Of a stretch of 5,627 nucleotides of DNA, positions 5,512 through 5,627 are shown piece after piece. This DNA comes from an uncultured Bacteroides sp. Lineage in GTDB: Bacteria; Bacteroidota; Bacteroidia; Bacteroidales; Bacteroidaceae. The notes beneath the pieces are model-generated. The model worked only from the letters and a program-made list of their open reading frames with translations, was not told the origin of the DNA and did not search any database. The stretch's first letter is position 1, and the number at the start of each line of letters is the position of its first letter. The translations under genes and the position numbers were made by a program. The stretch spans positions 1-5,627 of the forward strand of contig NZ_CALDPF010000014.1 in assembly GCF_937912035.1 (NCBI RefSeq), given 5' to 3'.

Positions 5512-5627
5512 TCATAACTCCGCCACCCACCTGTCAAGTGTCATATCTTCAGGAAGACCGCCTTCCAACGAATCACTCAAATGCTTCTTCAGACGGAACT
5601 TCTTCTGGGATACGGAAGAGACACTTA
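5512..5627 (-). CDS. TPR / HTH regulator, copy 3 (C-terminal 37 codons only)
   Basis: A minus-strand frame ending at TGA (5514-5512) encodes 37 residues plus two bases of a further codon; the rest lies beyond the window edge. The peptide begins SVSSVSQKKFRLKKHL and ends TLDRWVAEL. It matches the end of regulator copy 2 with only four visible changes (Gly to Ser after KKHL, Glu to Asp, Leu to Val, Phe to Leu). It covers the end of the recognition helix and the C-terminal tail of the helix-turn-helix domain. This shows a third tandem family member directly upstream of lgt. Its sensor region and start cannot be judged. No strong terminator is visible between its stop and the lgt promoter. Confidence 0.85.
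   Translation of the reverse strand, partial: SVSSVSQKKFRLKKHLSDSLEGGLPEDMTLDRWVAEL
5512..5627. repeat. Direct repeat, regulator C-terminus (copy in regulator 3)
   Basis: This is the partner of 2648-2763, in the same orientation; the repeat surely continues past the window edge. The two copies flank lgt and the body of regulator copy 2. Confidence 0.85.

Overview
The window looks like chromosomal DNA from the order Bacteroidales (Bacteroides, Phocaeicola or a close relative). The evidence is moderate to low GC, Bacteroidota-type promoters (TTTG, about 19 bases, TAnnTTTG), no obvious Shine-Dalgarno sequences, and a large TPR / transmembrane / coiled-coil / helix-turn-helix protein of a kind common in that group. 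Genus and species cannot be fixed from the sequence alone. Every supported gene is on the minus strand, so transcription runs from right to left.

In transcription order the layout is: the last 37 codons of regulator copy 3 (5512-5627, cut by the window edge); lgt, prolipoprotein diacylglyceryl transferase (4512-5360), with a textbook Bacteroides promoter; complete regulator copy 2 (2648-4537), overlapping or abutting the lgt stop; a hairpin just after it (2619-2634); a tightly coupled three-gene cassette (1588-2500) made of a DUF3791-like protein, a DUF3990 / ADP-ribosyltransferase-fold-like protein and a 73-residue unknown; and regulator copy 1 (1-1506), which lacks its C-terminal DNA-binding part because the window ends. 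Non-coding gaps are short (81, 147 and 151 bases) and hold only promoter-like or hairpin elements. No RNA gene, insertion sequence or CRISPR array was seen.

The main theme is a tandem family of at least three paralogous membrane-spanning regulators with unrelated cargo between the copies: lgt between copies 3 and 2, and the ART-like cassette between copies 2 and 1. Copies 1 and 2 are nearly identical in the membrane segment and cytoplasmic coiled coil (about 92% at DNA level, 95% at protein level). They differ strongly in the periplasmic TPR region (about 60% protein identity). This suggests a fixed output module with a diversifying sensor.

The ART-like cassette is the best candidate for an under-described system. 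Its three genes are chained by two ATGA stop/start overlaps, and the layout resembles a toxin-antitoxin or effector-immunity operon. That function is inferred, not shown.
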